Of a stretch of 64,000 nucleotides of DNA, positions 45,748 through 54,378 are shown one piece after another (positions within the stretch are counted from its first letter, which is position 1; the number at the start of each line of letters is the position of its first letter). Source of the DNA: SG8-4 sp964598225. Its GTDB lineage: Bacteria > Planctomycetota > Phycisphaerae > Sedimentisphaerales > Anaerobacaceae. The DNA is taken from the NCBI GenBank assembly GCA_964598225.1, contig CAZRBG010000013.1, positions 1-64,000 on the forward strand, given 5' to 3'. The notes beneath the pieces were generated by a model. It had not been told where the DNA came from. It saw only the letters and a program-made list of their open reading frames with translations, and made no database searches. A program made the position numbers and the translations under genes.

Positions 45748-46160
45748 AGACAGAGGTCGGCTTCAAAGATCGGTCCAATTACCAGCAGTGCGGCCATTTG
45801 CGCCACCCGGTCCCGAATCGCCGGCATGCCGAGCGGCCGCTGGCCGCCGCCGTTGCTCTTGGGGATCCATACACGAAGGAGGCGCAACGAAACGTAGATT
45901 TTGTTTCGCAACTCCTCCTGCAGCTTTGCCAATCACGGCCCCACACCTTCAGTTTCGATCTAGTCGAATGTAACTCGGTCCACACCCGGTGCACCACTGT
46001 TGGCACGACAATGTTTATACGCCTGCCAGAGCACACCTCGACGGTAGACCTTGTCCCAAAGACTGTAGAAACGATAGTTGGGTTCGGCTTTGGCTTTTGC
46101 CTGTAACGCCTTCTGCAGCTTCTGAACTGTTTTAAGCAGAGTTGGTAGACTCATCGTCAA
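45747..46160 (-). pseudogene. Group II intron reverse transcriptase/maturase fragment
   Basis: On the minus strand the N-terminus reads SLWDKVYRRGVLWQAYKHCR and ANSGAPGVDRVTFD. After two in-frame stops (TAG, TGA), it continues as LAKLQEELRNKIYV, RLLRVWIPKSNGGGQRPLGM, PAIRDRVAQMAALLVIGPIF and EADL. These are the opening RT motifs of LtrA-type intron-encoded proteins (GAPGVD, RPLGIPTIRDRV, FEAD). It breaks off at the end of the first RT block, so more than 300 residues are missing. Confidence 0.9.
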
Positions 46161-46909
46161 TCCCTGCGGCTCTTGCCGCTTCCATGCGTTTATTCTAAAG
46201 TAGGGCCCCTTTCCTCGACCTCCATTACGAGGCGTCTATGGTACTACGGGCCCATCCGCCATCTGCCTGGGCCGCCACCGGCCCTCACGGGTTTGGCGTT
46301 GGCTCTGTAGGCACCCTGGCAGACTTCCCTTGTTGAACATCAAATCTGTCCCATGCGTGCTGCCACCAATACCCCGGCAGAACCGCAGGATGCGTTTCTC
46401 ACCTCTTCTCCTGCGACGACGGCCTTCCCTGTTGTTGTGGCGGGTCGGCTTCTGCGGCAACGTTTTCAGGGCCTGCTCGGTGTTCACTGCGCGTTGCGGC
46501 CTGCATGGCCTGCTGACTCCCTAGAGGAGCCTTTTCTTGGAGTGCTTCAGCCCATTTGTCACCTCCTGATCCGCCCCAAGTACTTCCGGCTGGGACGAGC
46601 ACGGCCGGTCGGGATTTCCACCGGAGGATTCAATGTGCCTTGCAAGGCACACACAACAAGGACGATTACCCCGACAAATCAGCTTGTCAGCAACGGAGAT
46701 TTGATCCGAGTGTGCTGTTTTCACAGAACTGTTGACGAATGTTTTGTCCTTGTCAATTAACGATTTATGAGGTTGGCTGAGATGCAATAGAGAGACGACC
46801 AAGCGTCAAAAAAGCGCTTCTGTTGCAAATTCTGTTGCAGATTGCAGGCCCAGGTTAATCCATTTAACTAACCCAAGTTACGGAGTTGTAGGAAAGTAAA
46901 AAAATATGG
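46161..46909. other. Intron 5' remnant / decayed region
   Basis: Directly upstream (minus sense) of the RT relic, the sequence GGGCCCGTAGTACCATAGA and GGTCGAGGAAAGGGGCCC resembles the conserved-looking leader seen before planctomycete group II RT genes. This suggests remains of the intron RNA. Further out I see no gene with support. The short ORFs overlapping here lack domains. Confidence 0.4.
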
Positions 46910-46932
46910 TTCATTCGGTTAATGCGTAGGTT
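46910..46932 (+). repeat. Solo MITE terminus
   Basis: TTCATTCGGTTAATGCGTAGG matches the left end of the MITE-like copies with one substitution. No matching right end or internal part follows within 200 bp, so this is a decayed or truncated third copy. Confidence 0.6.
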
Positions 46933-46960
46933 GACTTAGCGCTGCTGAATGCATCTCATT

Positions 46961-47344
46961 TTAGCGAAGCAACACCCATCTAATCCCTGCCTCTCTGAAG
47001 ACAGATACCTTGAGTATGCCATAGTGGTCGAATGCCAAATGCATAGTCAGGCGAATTCCGAGTACAACTATTACTGCTGTTCCTGAAAATATTGCGATCA
47101 TTATTGCAATTTGGTACTTGATTGCCGTCATTGGTTCGGCCCCACCGAGGATAACGCCGGTCATCATTCCCGGTAGCGATACCAATCCGATAGTTGCCAT
47201 GGTAGCTACAGAAGGCGCCAGCGCCGCCTGACAAGCTTCGGTTACGAAAGGACGGACGGCTTCATGCAGCAGAGCGCCCAGAGGCAGGGCTAACAGAAGA
47301 TAAAATAGAGTAAGCTGCCAAAGAGCGATATCCTGAACGTTCAT
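46961..47344 (-). CDS. fetB: FetB-like ABC permease with internal deletion
   Basis: The 127-residue frame has the N-terminal start of FetB/YbbM permeases (MNVQDIALWQLTLFYLLLAL). It then jumps directly to the C-terminal conserved part (ALAPSVATMATIGLVSLPGM, MTGVILGGAEPMTAIKYQI). Full-length proteins have about 250-260 residues, so roughly 130 residues covering several membrane helices are lost in frame at about residue 27. FetAB is described as an iron exporter in E. coli. Its ATGA start overlaps the fetA stop by 4 bp. The truncated product is unlikely to work alone. Confidence 0.8.
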   Translation of the reverse strand: MNVQDIALWQLTLFYLLLALPLGALLHEAVRPFVTEACQAALAPSVATMATIGLVSLPGMMTGVILGGAEPMTAIKYQIAIMIAIFSGTAVIVVLGIRLTMHLAFDHYGILKVSVFREAGIRWVLLR

Positions 47345-48003
47345 CCCTGCCCTACTTCGCCGTGGTTTTTCAGTTGCACTATATTGTCGCTAAATGCGAA
47401 GCTGTCGATGTCATGGGTTACCACCAGGGTTGTAAGATTAGTTTGTGAACGCAGGTGCTCTCCAAGGACTCTCTTGCTTCGCACGTCAAGCGCTGATGTG
47501 GGTTCATCCAACAACAGAATGGGTCGATCCAGGAGGATCGCCACGATCAGCGCAATTCTCTGTTTCTCGCCGCCTGAGAGCTTCAAGACACCCTTGTCGA
47601 GTAAGTCATCGTCGAGGCCGAACAAGTCCATAAGACCAGTAAGTTTGTCAAGGTTATCTCTCAAATGGATGTTTGCGCGGTAATGAAACGGTCTCTTAAC
47701 ATTCTGACGCACAGTTCCCCAGGCGAGATCAGGTTCCTGCGCCACATAAGCGATTTTCCGCCTAAGGTACCAGACTGTTGTCGACGTAAGATATTTGTCG
47801 GTAACGGCTATTGAGCCGGTTTCAGGGATTACCAGGCCGAGGAAACACTTCAAGATTGTAGATTTGCCACAGCCGGATGGACCTGTAACGAGGACTTTCT
47901 GCCCTGTTGCGATTTCAAGCGAAAAACTCTCCAGAACTTTACTGCCATCGAAAGTCAAGGATACATTCTCGGCTTTTAACGCGGTTTCGCTGGAATTATC
48001 CAT
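47341..48003 (-). CDS. fetA: FetA-like ABC transporter ATP-binding protein
   Basis: The 220-residue ATPase has Walker A GPSGCGKST (residues about 40-48), a Q-loop in YVAQEPDL, signature LKLSGGEKQRIAL, Walker B ILLLDEPTSALDV and the switch His in VVTHDID. Assignment as FetA rests on its overlap with the FetB-like permease gene. It appears intact, whereas its partner is deleted. Confidence 0.88.
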   Translation of the reverse strand: MDNSSETALKAENVSLTFDGSKVLESFSLEIATGQKVLVTGPSGCGKSTILKCFLGLVIPETGSIAVTDKYLTSTTVWYLRRKIAYVAQEPDLAWGTVRQNVKRPFHYRANIHLRDNLDKLTGLMDLFGLDDDLLDKGVLKLSGGEKQRIALIVAILLDRPILLLDEPTSALDVRSKRVLGEHLRSQTNLTTLVVTHDIDSFAFSDNIVQLKNHGEVGQG

Positions 48004-48188
48004 GATAAGCAGTATCGTCGGTTATGACCTTCTCGTCAAGAGCGATTGAGTCCGGACCGAATTCCTACAATAAAGATTTGCTCGCATGTATTACAGCTAA
48101 AGAGCATCCGTTTGCAAAGTACGTATGTAGTCGGCCGAGAGGACCCGACCCTTACGGCAATAATGTCGGGTAAAAAGCATACAAATTT

Positions 48189-48231
48189 CTAACCAAAACC
48201 TAACATTGCGCTAACACTCGAAGACAATAAT
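48189..48231 (+). promoter_or_regulatory. PhoB/PhoP-like box and -10 upstream of the response regulator gene
   Basis: CTAACC, CTAACA and CTAACA begin at 48189, 48200 and 48211, an exact 11-bp period on one DNA face. Nine nucleotides after the last repeat comes AATAAT (48226-48231) as a -10. The response-regulator ATG follows 33 bp later. Direct repeats of this spacing are the PhoP (TTAACA-N5) and PhoB arrangement. Confidence 0.6.
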
Positions 48232-48263
48232 GTTTGAAAAACTGAGCATAGACAGGATCGATC

Positions 48264-48947
48264 ATGAGCAGAGAGCAAATTCTTGTAGTGGATGACGAAG
48301 AAGATATCCTCGAACTGGTTCGGTATAATTTTGACAGAAACGGCTATCAGATTGAGACAGCCACTTCGGCTGAGGAAGCCCTCGCGAAGATAAGAAGGAA
48401 AACGCCCGACCTTATAATCCTCGATTTGATGCTTCCGGACATTGACGGATTGGAAGTTTGCAAAAGACTCAAACGCGACACCAAAACTCAGCATGTTCCA
48501 ATTTTAATATTGACAGCAAAAAGCGAAGAGGCCGATATTGTTACCGGCCTTGAACTTGGCGCCGAAGATTATGTTGCCAAACCATTCCGCCCGAAGGTCT
48601 TGATCGCAAGAGCGCGCAGGCTTCTGCGAAGAGCCGTTAGTCAAGACCTGGAAAGGCCGCCGGTAACAATACGGGATTTGGCTATAGATCCCGCACGCCG
48701 TGAAGTTATTGTCAAAGGAACTCCAGTACACCTCACCTTCACGGAGTTCAACATTCTCTACACTATGGCGAAGCAGCCTGGATTGGTCTTCACAAGATAT
48801 GACATCGTAGATAAGGTGCATGGCGAAGACTACCTTGTTACGGAGCGGGCGATCGACGTGCAAATAGTATCTTTGCGTCGCAAGCTCGGTTCCTGCGGCA
48901 ACTATATTGAGACGGTAAGAGGTGTTGGTTATCGTTTCAGGGACTGA
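48264..48947 (+). CDS. PhoB/OmpR-family response regulator
   Basis: The 227-residue protein has a receiver domain (residues about 5-115) with the acidic pair in VVDDEED, the phospho-acceptor Asp in LIILDLMLPDIDG, Thr in ILTAK and Lys in YVAKPF. A winged-helix DNA-binding domain (about 130-227) follows, with LTFTEFNILYTMAKQPG, AIDVQIVSLRRKLG and ETVRGVGYRF. It most resembles PhoB/PhoP. No histidine kinase gene lies beside it. Box-like repeats upstream suggest autoregulation. An inverted repeat lies just after the stop. Confidence 0.93.
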   Translation: MSREQILVVDDEEDILELVRYNFDRNGYQIETATSAEEALAKIRRKTPDLIILDLMLPDIDGLEVCKRLKRDTKTQHVPILILTAKSEEADIVTGLELGAEDYVAKPFRPKVLIARARRLLRRAVSQDLERPPVTIRDLAIDPARREVIVKGTPVHLTFTEFNILYTMAKQPGLVFTRYDIVDKVHGEDYLVTERAIDVQIVSLRRKLGSCGNYIETVRGVGYRFRD

Positions 48948-48953
48948 TTGACA

Positions 48954-49024
48954 GTGTGACGGTTTGACTGTTTGACGGTTGCGCCGCCACACCGCCACAC
49001 CACCACAGCGTCGCACCGTCACAC
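48954..49024. terminator. Inverted repeat with internal short repeats after the regulator gene
   Basis: GTGTGACGGT (48954-48963) is mirrored by ACCGTCACAC (49015-49024). Between them are short reiterated units (TTGAC, CCGCCACA). It may terminate the regulator transcript, though a T-tract is missing. Confidence 0.45.
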
Positions 49025-49068
49025 CGTTTAAGATGAGGCTGCAATTTTTATATGAAACTCATTGCGTC

Positions 49069-49099
49069 CTCATAAGCACCTAACAAAATTCCCTATGAT
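49069..49099 (+). promoter_or_regulatory. PhoB/PhoP-like box upstream of pseudopilin gene
   Basis: CTCATA at 49069 and CTAACA at 49080 are 11 bp apart, with TATGAT at 49094-49099 as a likely -10 after an 8-nt spacer. This is weaker than the others because only two half-sites are visible. Confidence 0.4.
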
Positions 49100-49214
49100 T
49101 GCATTTAAGTGATTCGAGAGAATCATAGTGAACCCATAAGGATTTATGTCTTGGTAAATGCAAAAATAAGGAATTAATTCAGTTGTCACTTTCAATTTAG
49201 ATGGAGGTATCGAC

Positions 49215-50027
49215 ATGGCTAAGAGTATGGAGACACGCAAATCGAAAGCTTTTACTCTGATAGAGCTTTTGGTAGTAATCGCTATTATTGCGGTACTGAT
49301 GGGAGTATTGATGCCCGCTATGCGAAAGATCAAAGAAATAGCGAGAGAAACAATCTGCAGATCGAATCTTAGGAACGTGGGATTGGCCGTGGCTTTGTAT
49401 TTGGATGACTACGATCGCAAGATCCCTGACACCGGCAGTTCGAATGGATTCTTGTGGGTTGATGAAGATGGCGATTTCCGCAAACCCGGCTCTGGAGGCG
49501 GCACTTATTGGGGCACCTTCTATCAGGATTATATCAAGGAGACAAAGATATTTGGGTGCCCGAGCCTTCAGCGAGTTCCGCGATTAATATACAATTATGA
49601 CAACTTTCCCGACCCATCGGAGCTTATTCAGCATGCTGCGTTCGGCCTCAATCATCACATGAGAGCCAGAGGCCGTAATACGAACACCATATTCAGGCTT
49701 TCGGAGTTTATCTATTGTCTGGACCATGCCGAGCCGAGGCCGGACGGCAGCAGCAGCGATTGCCTTCATAACAACGACACGCCCGGCAAAATGAATCTGA
49801 CGAGTTACCGCGAAGGCGGCGGCCGCTCATTCAGCTACAGACAAATCTTCAGGCACAATATCAGATTCCCGGATCCTTACAAAACGGGAGGGAGAACCAA
49901 CGTTCTATGGCTGGACGGGCACGTGAGTCCCATTGAAGAAACCACAGGAGATGATGTTCCGTCAAGATGGTACACGGGCGATAGACCCAAGCAAACAAGC
50001 ACAAGTCTGGCAAGCGCTCGCAACTGA
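49215..50027 (+). CDS. Type II secretion pseudopilin
   Basis: The 270-residue protein begins MAKSMETRKSKAFTLIELLV, the class III signal, here with Ala instead of Gly just before the FTLIELL helix. The body has CRSNLRNVGLAVALYLDDYD and the tail TNVLWLDGHVSPIEET. A GGAGG site is 8 nt upstream. It precedes a large secreted discoidin-type protein, as at 31-35 kb. The missing Gly at the cleavage site is unusual and could slow peptidase processing. Confidence 0.9.
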   Translation: MAKSMETRKSKAFTLIELLVVIAIIAVLMGVLMPAMRKIKEIARETICRSNLRNVGLAVALYLDDYDRKIPDTGSSNGFLWVDEDGDFRKPGSGGGTYWGTFYQDYIKETKIFGCPSLQRVPRLIYNYDNFPDPSELIQHAAFGLNHHMRARGRNTNTIFRLSEFIYCLDHAEPRPDGSSSDCLHNNDTPGKMNLTSYREGGGRSFSYRQIFRHNIRFPDPYKTGGRTNVLWLDGHVSPIEETTGDDVPSRWYTGDRPKQTSTSLASARN

Positions 50028-50510
50028 ATCGATCCCACTCAAGAATTCTTGAGAAAAGAAGTATCTGACGTAGCAGAGAAATGACAATCATTCAAATAAG
50101 GAAAGGAGGTAAGCTGCAAAATTAACTTGTCAGAATCCCCTATATGGATATGGAATCCTCGGGGCAAGCTAAATAGCATCAAATATAGAGACACATCTGT
50201 TTCTGATGTATAGAGGATGAAAAGCTCTGACCTTGTCGCGATTCAAATGAAAGAGGCAGGCAGGCGGTCAACCTGGAAAGCGATCCGCCGGCCCACCGAA
50301 GTCCGGATGAGGATAGTTTATCCTCTTGTCCGATCAGTCTCTATTCTATCATTTCGACCGGTTTTGGTGCAACAAATTTAGCGGTATTGTCCAAATTCGC
50401 TGTCCTGTGTAGTGGGATTCAAATCAGTCTCTGTCGGAGAATATGACAGAAAGAACGTGGAAAACTAATGGAACGAAAAATGAAGAGAATAGTTTAGCTT
50501 AAGGAGTATT
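50028..50510. other. Long leader region with predicted stem-loops
   Basis: Within this non-coding stretch are a perfect palindrome CTCAAGAATTCTTGAG (50038-50053), a CCCC/GGGG-closed hairpin near 50137-50163 and a strong stem at 50305-50333 (CGGA, GAGGATA with TATCCTC, TCCG). It lies before the 925-residue protein gene and may be its 5' leader. The 3' part vaguely resembles an FMN aptamer end (AGTCCGGATG) but the other aptamer parts are missing. Confidence 0.4.
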
Positions 50511-53288
50511 ATGATGTGTAAAAAAGTATCCTATTTTGTTTGTCTTGCCCTCGTGTTTGCCCTGGTCGGCGCCAATGTAGTGCTGGGTGAAATCTGGGAG
50601 GGCGTAGTCAAAAGCACAGACGATGCCGTCGAGGATCAACTCACCAGAGGTATGTATTCGAGCAGCAGCGATCTGGAGCTCCCGTATGACGGCGGTATAC
50701 AGGTAATCGGCCTGCGTTTTTCGAGTGTAGGTGTGCCGGCGGGCGCCTCAATTGACAGCGCGTACATCGAATTCACCGTGGATGAGGTTGAAAACGATCT
50801 GGCCGTTAACCTCGTTATAGATGGTGAATTGAAAGTAAATCCCGCCAAATTTGGCAGCACCGGTTTTGACGTTGCCAACAGAGAAAGAACCAATGCTAAG
50901 GCATTCTGGTCGCCGGAACATTTCCCGACGATAGGCGGAAAGCATCAGTCCTCAGATATTTCCGATGTTATCGAGGAAATCGTCAACCAACCCGGCTGGT
51001 ACAGCGGCGCCGACCTGGTGATAATCATCAGCGACAATCCGGACAATCCGTCTCTGGGCCTTCGGACTGTCGAGACCGGTAGGGGAGACGCTTCTTCGCC
51101 CAAATTGCATGTTGAATGGTCGCTGGGAAATGCCCGCACTCCATCCCCGGCCAACGGGCAGACGGAAGTCTCCATAGACACAGACCTTAGCTGGCAACCA
51201 GGCGTATACGCGGTTGATAACAATCCCCACACGCTTTACTTTGGCGAGAACGCAGAAGAAGTCGAGAACGGCGCGGGCGGCATTACCCAGAGTGAATCCA
51301 GCTACGATCCGGGACGGCTCAATTACGGTACGACATACTACTGGCGCGTCCGAGAGAAGAACGGCCCGCCGGACAATGGCTTCAACGAGGGTAACATCTG
51401 GAGTTTCAGAACCGAATATTTCTCTTATCCTGTTGACGGCGATAATATAATCGCCAGTGCATCCAGCAAAGGCCAGGGCTCTTTTGGCCCTGAGAACACC
51501 GTCAACGGTTCGGGACTGGATGAGAACGATCAGCACTCAACAGATCCAGTGGACATGTGGCTCAGCAGCAGTGAGCCTGACGGTGGAGCCTGGATACAGT
51601 ACGAATTCGATAAGGTCTACAAACTGGACAAGATGTGGGTCTGGAACTCCAATCAGGTGTCTGAGGAAATCTTTGGCCTGGGATTGAAAGACGTTACCAT
51701 TGAGTATTCGACCGATGGAGCCGACTGGACAGTACTGGCCAATGCACCTGAATTTGCCAAAGCAACGGGATCGAGTGATTACGAATACAATACCACTGTT
51801 GACTTTGGCGGAGAGCCGACAAAATACGTTAAGCTTACTCCAAACAGCAATTGGAAAGACCTCCTGCCCCAGTATAGTCTCAGTGAAGTACGCTTTTTCT
51901 ACGTTCCTGTCGGCGCGTCAGAACCGTCCCCGGAAGTCGGGGCCACTGACGTGGATGCCAGAGTAGACCTTGGCTGGCGACCAGGAAGAGAAGCAGTAAC
52001 ACATAATGTATATGTAAGTGCCGACGAACAGTCCGTAATTGATGGCACCGCGTCGATGACCAGTGTCAATGAGGCGATGTACGGTCCCGATGACCTGACT
52101 TTGAGCACGGGATACTACTGGAAGGTCGTCGAGGTTAACGAGGCCGAGACCCCCGGCACTTGGGAAAGCGGTGTCTGGAACTTCACAGTAAGCGACGAGG
52201 TTATCGTGGACGATTTTGAGTCTTACAACGATATCGATCCGCCCTCACCGGAGAGTCACAGGATATTTGAGACCTGGATTGACGGTTTCCAGGTCCCGAC
52301 AAACGGAGCGCTCGTTGGATATGATCCTCCTCAACCTTCTTATACAGAGCAATCGATCGTACGCGGCGGAAGGCAGTCCGTACCGCTGTTCTACAGCAAC
52401 ACCAACGGCGCAATATCCTCGGAAATCAAGCGCACTTTTGAAACTCCACAGGATTGGACAAAGCACGGTGTAACGACACTGGTGGTATGGTTCCAGGGAA
52501 CGGCCGGAAACACCGGTCAGATGTTCGCAAAGATCAACGGGACCAATATTCCGAACGATGGCTCGGCCGCTAACGTAAGAGTGCAGGGATGGCAGGCATG
52601 GAGTATCGATCTTGCATCATCAGGTGCAAATCTCCAGAGTGTTAACAGCCTGAGCATGGGAATCGACGGCAATGCTGCCGCCGGTTTGGTGTATATCGAT
52701 GATATCGAACTGGTTGCGACGGCTCCCGAGCCTGTTAATGAGTGGAGAATCATTGACGATAACGACGACGTCGAAGAGGCCGTTAACGGTGGCGGTATGG
52801 ACATTGGCAGCAGTGACCTCGAAATGCCCTATGAAGACGAGAATCAGGGTAATCCGCAAATAATAGGGCTGCGTTTCGTCGGTGTCCCGATTCCAAAGGG
52901 TGCAACCATTACAGAAGCGTGGGTGCGGTTGCAGGTCGATGAGACAAAAGGCGGCACAGAACCGGTCAATCTTATCATCGAGGGTGAGCTGAGCCCGAGC
53001 GCCGCTGGATTTGCACCGGATACTCTGAATGTTTCCAACAGGCCCCGAACCGCGGCACAAGTAAAGTGGAGCGTGCCGAATTGGACCGCCGTGGGTGACC
53101 AGGGTCCCGACCAGACAACTCCGAGCCTCATCTCCATCATCCAGGAGATAGTCAACCAGGATGGCTGGGCCGGCGGTTCGATAGTGTTGATCTTCAGAGA
53201 CGATCCGGCCAATCCTTCTGCGGGTATTCGATGTGCCGAGGCCGGACAAGGGGACGATGCGGCTTTACTGCATATAAGCTATGAGTAA
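50511..53288 (+). CDS. Large secreted protein with duplicated N/C-terminal domain and F5/8 discoidin domain
   Basis: The 925-residue protein has a signal peptide (YFVCLALVFALVGANVVLG). A beta-rich domain of about 170 residues occurs twice, near 30-205 and 745-925. Both carry SSDLE(L/M)PY, QVIGLRF/QIIGLRF, an FTVDE/LQVDE strand and EIVNQPGW/EIVNQDGW. An F5/8 type C (discoidin) domain lies near 310-470 (WIQYEFDKVYKLDKMWVWNS), and a DDFESYND...WIDGF region near 565-740. No catalytic residues are evident, so adhesion or carbohydrate binding is likely. AAGGAG precedes the start. It ends before a strong terminator. Confidence 0.88.
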   Translation: MMCKKVSYFVCLALVFALVGANVVLGEIWEGVVKSTDDAVEDQLTRGMYSSSSDLELPYDGGIQVIGLRFSSVGVPAGASIDSAYIEFTVDEVENDLAVNLVIDGELKVNPAKFGSTGFDVANRERTNAKAFWSPEHFPTIGGKHQSSDISDVIEEIVNQPGWYSGADLVIIISDNPDNPSLGLRTVETGRGDASSPKLHVEWSLGNARTPSPANGQTEVSIDTDLSWQPGVYAVDNNPHTLYFGENAEEVENGAGGITQSESSYDPGRLNYGTTYYWRVREKNGPPDNGFNEGNIWSFRTEYFSYPVDGDNIIASASSKGQGSFGPENTVNGSGLDENDQHSTDPVDMWLSSSEPDGGAWIQYEFDKVYKLDKMWVWNSNQVSEEIFGLGLKDVTIEYSTDGADWTVLANAPEFAKATGSSDYEYNTTVDFGGEPTKYVKLTPNSNWKDLLPQYSLSEVRFFYVPVGASEPSPEVGATDVDARVDLGWRPGREAVTHNVYVSADEQSVIDGTASMTSVNEAMYGPDDLTLSTGYYWKVVEVNEAETPGTWESGVWNFTVSDEVIVDDFESYNDIDPPSPESHRIFETWIDGFQVPTNGALVGYDPPQPSYTEQSIVRGGRQSVPLFYSNTNGAISSEIKRTFETPQDWTKHGVTTLVVWFQGTAGNTGQMFAKINGTNIPNDGSAANVRVQGWQAWSIDLASSGANLQSVNSLSMGIDGNAAAGLVYIDDIELVATAPEPVNEWRIIDDNDDVEEAVNGGGMDIGSSDLEMPYEDENQGNPQIIGLRFVGVPIPKGATITEAWVRLQVDETKGGTEPVNLIIEGELSPSAAGFAPDTLNVSNRPRTAAQVKWSVPNWTAVGDQGPDQTTPSLISIIQEIVNQDGWAGGSIVLIFRDDPANPSAGIRCAEAGQGDDAALLHISYE

Positions 53289-53351
53289 TGTTGCGTAGGG
53301 AGCCGACCTAGCCGGGTAGAAACCAACTCGACCGCAGGCTGGAATTTACAC

Positions 53352-53412
53352 GGGGTCTGTATCTCCCTCAAGGGATGCCTTAGGCGGAGCACGTCGGTAC
53401 AGACCCCCTTTT
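53352..53412 (+). terminator. Rho-independent terminator
   Basis: GGGGTCTGTA pairs with TACAGACCCC over a long loop and is followed by CTTTTCC. It lies 64 bp after the discoidin-protein stop. Confidence 0.65.
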
Positions 53413-53512
53413 CCTGATTCTCAGGATTCGCAATCCTCAGCAAAGACTATCAAAATCGCCGGAATCAGCTTAGAACCACGGAGCTTTAAATTAATATGCT
53501 TTTGATCGAATG

Positions 53513-53544
53513 CTCACAAATTTCAAACAATCCTTCCGTAGAAT
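53513..53544 (+). promoter_or_regulatory. PhoB/PhoP-like box and -10 upstream of CheW-like gene
   Basis: CTCACA at 53513 and CAAACA at 53524 are 11 bp apart. After exactly 9 nt comes TAGAAT (53539-53544), a good -10. The gene starts at 53584. Confidence 0.45.
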
Positions 53545-53583
53545 TATATGTGTGCTTTGACATAAACAGAAAGGACAAGTTTG

Positions 53584-54114
53584 ATGGAAAAAATTCAAAA
53601 TCTCTTGTTCATAGTGTATTTGCTGCGGCAACGTGAGCACCAACTGGATGTGTGCTACTACGGCTGTCGTGAAATCTTGATTCCAGACCACAAAACACCC
53701 ACTCACATCAGAGGGATTATAGAATTTGATGGAACGTTTGTCCCCGTGATAGATCCGGGAATATTTTTCGAGAGAAAAGCCACTGTCGTAACAAATTCAG
53801 CCTGTATCCTGGTCATCGAACACATTCATGAATCCCGAACCCGGCGGACGGGGATCATCATTGAAGATATCGACGAGATCATGAATCTCGCGGCCGGAAG
53901 CTACGGCGGCGGGGCTTTAGTGCCTTCAACAGTCAATATGTCTTTTGTGACGAAGATGCTGGATAAAGCAGCTGCCAACGACCTTCTTTCGGACACTCAC
54001 TTCGCATTTGATCTTTATGCAAGAGAAAAGCAGGCTGAAGCGGATTTTGCTCTTTTTCAAAAAATTGCCTCACTATTGATTAATAAACCACTTTCGGAAC
54101 TTGCTAAGACTTGA
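53584..54114 (+). CDS. CheW-like domain protein
   Basis: The 176-residue protein has the fold-defining strands of CheW-like domains: LDVCYYGCREILIPD, HIRGIIEFDGTFVPVIDPG (compare RGxxNLRGxVVPVxDL in CheW), CILVIEHIH and RRTGIIIEDIDEIMNL. CheW couples receptors to CheA in chemotaxis-type signalling. Here no CheA, MCP or flagellar gene is present. A C-terminal helical extension (REKQAEADFALFQKIASLLI) is outside the normal domain. ATG at 53584 follows AAGGA by 8 nt. A Pho-like box precedes it. Confidence 0.8.
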   Translation: MEKIQNLLFIVYLLRQREHQLDVCYYGCREILIPDHKTPTHIRGIIEFDGTFVPVIDPGIFFERKATVVTNSACILVIEHIHESRTRRTGIIIEDIDEIMNLAAGSYGGGALVPSTVNMSFVTKMLDKAAANDLLSDTHFAFDLYAREKQAEADFALFQKIASLLINKPLSELAKT

Positions 54115-54148
54115 GAAATTTTGAATGAAAAATGACATTAATAGATTC

Positions 54149-54190
54149 TTAGTACTTTCTTAATTTTTTCCAAACATTGTTTTTGATAAT
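54149..54190 (+). promoter_or_regulatory. PhoB/PhoP-like box and -10 upstream of beta-helix gene
   Basis: TTAGTA (54149), TTAATT (54160) and CAAACA (54171) are each 11 bp apart. GATAAT at 54185-54190 follows 8 nt later. The gene starts at 54379, leaving a leader of about 180 nt that includes AAAGGAGG at 54242-54249. Confidence 0.5.
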
Positions 54191-54378
54191 TGTGCGAGAA
54201 GATTTTGTTACCGTCATTATCGAAAGTGGAACTTTTAACACGAAAGGAGGATGAATCAGAAAGAATTTCTTTACACGAAAGTCGTTAAATGCTAAAATTA
54301 TCAGGGAGAATTGATGAAAAGGGTCACATTATTTTTCTCCCCCAACAACTAACTTTCAACATTAAGGAGTACAGTCAA

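Noticed and set aside
50296..50333. Possible FMN riboswitch 3' end (AGTCCGGATG)
   Set aside because: The other conserved FMN aptamer blocks are missing, and the downstream gene is a secreted binding protein, not riboflavin-related.
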